Below, one piece after another: positions 62,456 through 64,000 of a DNA stretch of 64,000 bases. Origin of the DNA: Peterkaempfera bronchialis (GTDB lineage Bacteria; Actinomycetota; Actinomycetes; Streptomycetales; Streptomycetaceae); assembly GCF_003258605.2 (NCBI RefSeq), contig NZ_CP031264.1, positions 6,998,232 to 7,062,231 of the forward strand, written 5' to 3'. The position numbers and the translations under genes are program-made. Position 1 is the first letter of the stretch. Each line of letters starts with the position of its first letter. Below the pieces are notes generated by a model. It saw only the letters and a list, made by a program, of their open reading frames with translations, was not told where the DNA came from and did not search any database.

Positions 62456-63997
62456 CTACCCGGTGACCCCGGCGCCGTGGCCCTCGTGCAGGCCCCCGCC
62501 GCCACCCGCGGAGCCCTTGGTGCGCTGCGGCTTCACCGGCTTGGTCAGCAGGCTGGTGTCCCAGGCGTACTGTCCCACCGCGTTGGCGATGACGTCGATG
62601 TTGACGTCGAACGCCCTCATGTTGATGTTCTTGAGGGTGTCGCAGGCCGAGTGGTAGCAGGCGTCGTACGCGATCCCGGCCCTGCCGCCGTAGACCTTCG
62701 CCTGACCCCGCGTCTTGATGCCCGCGGCCCCGGTGAAGGTGCCGCCGGACGGGATGCCCACCTCCGTGAACGGCCCGTAGTCGGACAGGCCGGTGAGGTC
62801 GGTGCCCTCGTGTGGAATGCGCCGGCTGTCCAGGTAGTCGGTGATCTGCCGCTCCAGCTGTGCCGAACCCTCCGGGCCCGGGCCCTCGCCGACCTGGTCG
62901 GAGTCGTCGCCGTCGTAGACGAACTGGACGTAGTTGGGCGAAGCGATCATGTCGAAGTTGAGGTACAGCCTGATCTTCCGCTGCTCGGCCTCCGACAGGC
63001 CGTCGACGTACGCCTCCGACCCCAGCAGACCGGACTCCTCCGCCGACCACCAGGCGAAGCGGACCTTGTTCCCGACGTTCTCATGGGCGAGGTTGAGCGC
63101 CACATCGAGGATGCCCGCGGCGCCCGAGCCGTTGTCGTTGATCCCCGGACCGGCCGCCACGGAGTCCAGGTGGGCACCGAACATCACCACATTGCGGGGA
63201 TCGCCGCCCTTGGTCTCGGCGATGAGGTTGTAGGTGTGCCTCGGCTCCGCAAAGGTGCGGACTTCGAGGTTCACCGTGACCTTGCCGGCGGCCGCCCTGG
63301 CCGCCAGGGCCTGGCCGTCCTCCCGTGTGACACCGGCGGTCGGGATTCTCCCCACGCCCGGGCCGTCAAGGCTGCCGTTGAGCGTGCCGTCGGTGTTGTT
63401 GTAGACGATCACGCCGACCGCACCGGCCGTGGCGGCGGCCGCCTGCTTGTCCGTGAAGCCGCAGCCGCCCCGCATGATCAGCACGACCTTCCCGGCGAAT
63501 GCGCCCCCGGCGTAGTCCTCGGCCGCGCAGCCCGACGCGTCCTTCACCGGCACCACCGCGAGCGGGGCGGTGATGCCGCCGACCGGGGTGGAGGCCGAGT
63601 AGGTCATCGCGGCCACCGGAATGTCCTGCTGCTGCGGCGACACCACCTTCAGCCGCTGCGCCAGCGTCTCGGTGTACATGTAGTCGAACTCGTTCCGGGT
63701 CACCGAATAGCCGGCCTTGCGCAGCAGACCGGAGACGTACTCGGCCGACTGGCGGTGGCCTTCAAGCCCGGCCACCCGGGTGTTCCCGTTGGCGTCGGCG
63801 ATCCGCTGGAACCTCTCCAGATGCCTGTACGCGCTCTTGGCGTCACTCTTCTGGACCAGCTTCCTGGCGAGCCTGGCGGCCTCCCCGGCAGGGTCGCTGC
63901 GGGCGGTGGCGGTACCGGATCCGAACAGCAGCAGCGGGGCTGTGAGCGCTGCTGCGCAGACGGCGGCTAACGTGGCGCGGCGGTTCCGTGCGTACAA
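62456..63997 (-). CDS. Secreted M28-family aminopeptidase
   Basis: A protein of about 513 residues with an N-terminal Arg-Arg segment and hydrophobic signal (LAAVCAAALTAPLLLFGSG). A PA-type insert domain lies around residues 140-250 (GKVVLIMRGGCGFTDKQ). The M28 zinc peptidase domain has GAHLDSVAAGPGINDNGSG, WWSAEESGLLGS, LNFDMIASPNY and AYDACYHSACD. It resembles Streptomyces leucine/broad aminopeptidases. The only in-window start is a TTG at 63997; the true start may be a few codons beyond the window edge. Confidence 0.88.
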   Translation of the reverse strand: MYARNRRATLAAVCAAALTAPLLLFGSGTATARSDPAGEAARLARKLVQKSDAKSAYRHLERFQRIADANGNTRVAGLEGHRQSAEYVSGLLRKAGYSVTRNEFDYMYTETLAQRLKVVSPQQQDIPVAAMTYSASTPVGGITAPLAVVPVKDASGCAAEDYAGGAFAGKVVLIMRGGCGFTDKQAAAATAGAVGVIVYNNTDGTLNGSLDGPGVGRIPTAGVTREDGQALAARAAAGKVTVNLEVRTFAEPRHTYNLIAETKGGDPRNVVMFGAHLDSVAAGPGINDNGSGAAGILDVALNLAHENVGNKVRFAWWSAEESGLLGSEAYVDGLSEAEQRKIRLYLNFDMIASPNYVQFVYDGDDSDQVGEGPGPEGSAQLERQITDYLDSRRIPHEGTDLTGLSDYGPFTEVGIPSGGTFTGAAGIKTRGQAKVYGGRAGIAYDACYHSACDTLKNINMRAFDVNIDVIANAVGQYAWDTSLLTKPVKPQRTKGSAGGGGGLHEGHGAGVTG

Positions 63998-64000
63998 GGC

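Overview
The window is high-GC DNA with Streptomyces-type gene style: GTG and TTG starts, GGAGG ribosome sites, many 4-base stop/start overlaps, IclR/TetR/LuxR/GntR/HxlR regulators, and a coenzyme F420 gene (FbiC) at the left edge. It is most likely from Streptomyces or a close relative such as Kitasatospora. No rRNA, tRNA or CRISPR array was seen.

Left part (0.9-12.6 kb) is an IclR-linked catabolic locus. It holds an NMT1/THI5-type ABC importer, an IclR regulator, an aldehyde dehydrogenase, a nitrilase-superfamily amidohydrolase, an NCS1 permease, a zinc alcohol dehydrogenase and a second aldehyde dehydrogenase. Three promoters here carry the same GAACC-N3-GGTTC operator-like element, which defines a candidate local regulon. 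From 12.6 to 19.2 kb lie a GNAT protein, an M48-like membrane peptidase operon, a lipoprotein, a TetR/SDR divergent pair with two matching operators, and a MazG-like pyrophosphohydrolase.

From 19.2 to 28 kb the DNA is accessory and partly decayed. It contains a truncated MFS transporter, a truncated phage HNH gene next to an intact P27-type terminase small subunit, truncated VOC and SRPBCC genes, and a frameshifted small gene. Within it sits a compact RiPP-like operon on the minus strand (21.1-23.6 kb): a 51-residue precursor peptide with two copies of a 16-residue motif, an alpha-ketoglutarate HExxH-type enzyme, and a TPR/2OG-Fe(II) oxygenase, with a divergent TPR regulator.

From 28 to 34.7 kb are two alpha/beta hydrolases, an alkaline-phosphatase-superfamily enzyme and a PLP aminotransferase with overlapping divergent starts, and LuxR and IclR regulators. 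From about 34.7 to 57.4 kb is a large unrecognised gene cluster that I read as a RiPP-type pathway. It has two candidate precursor peptides (one ending in NVV repeats, one ending in a Cys-containing tail), two nucleotidyltransferases (one fused to a PqqD-like domain), TldD/TldE proteases, an ABC exporter, and a PP-loop ATPase with a beta-grasp-like N-terminus. It also has a PhyH oxygenase, an AtzG-like/amidase pair, an FAD/NAD(P)-binding protein and a DUF4910-type peptidase. Unusually, it carries paralogues of four housekeeping proteins: enolase, Ppx/GppA, ClpX and a double NDK-like protein. Each of the three small peptide genes in the window is followed by a perfect 11-12 bp hairpin, as expected for attenuators that raise precursor expression relative to the enzymes.

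From 57.4 to 59.45 kb is a graveyard of truncated and internally deleted genes (quinone reductase, HxlR, TetR, aldo/keto reductase) ending in a 7-bp tandem repeat. Chromosomal-looking genes follow: a Mug-type DNA glycosylase, an EEP-family phosphodiesterase, a hypothetical protein and an M28 aminopeptidase running to the right edge.
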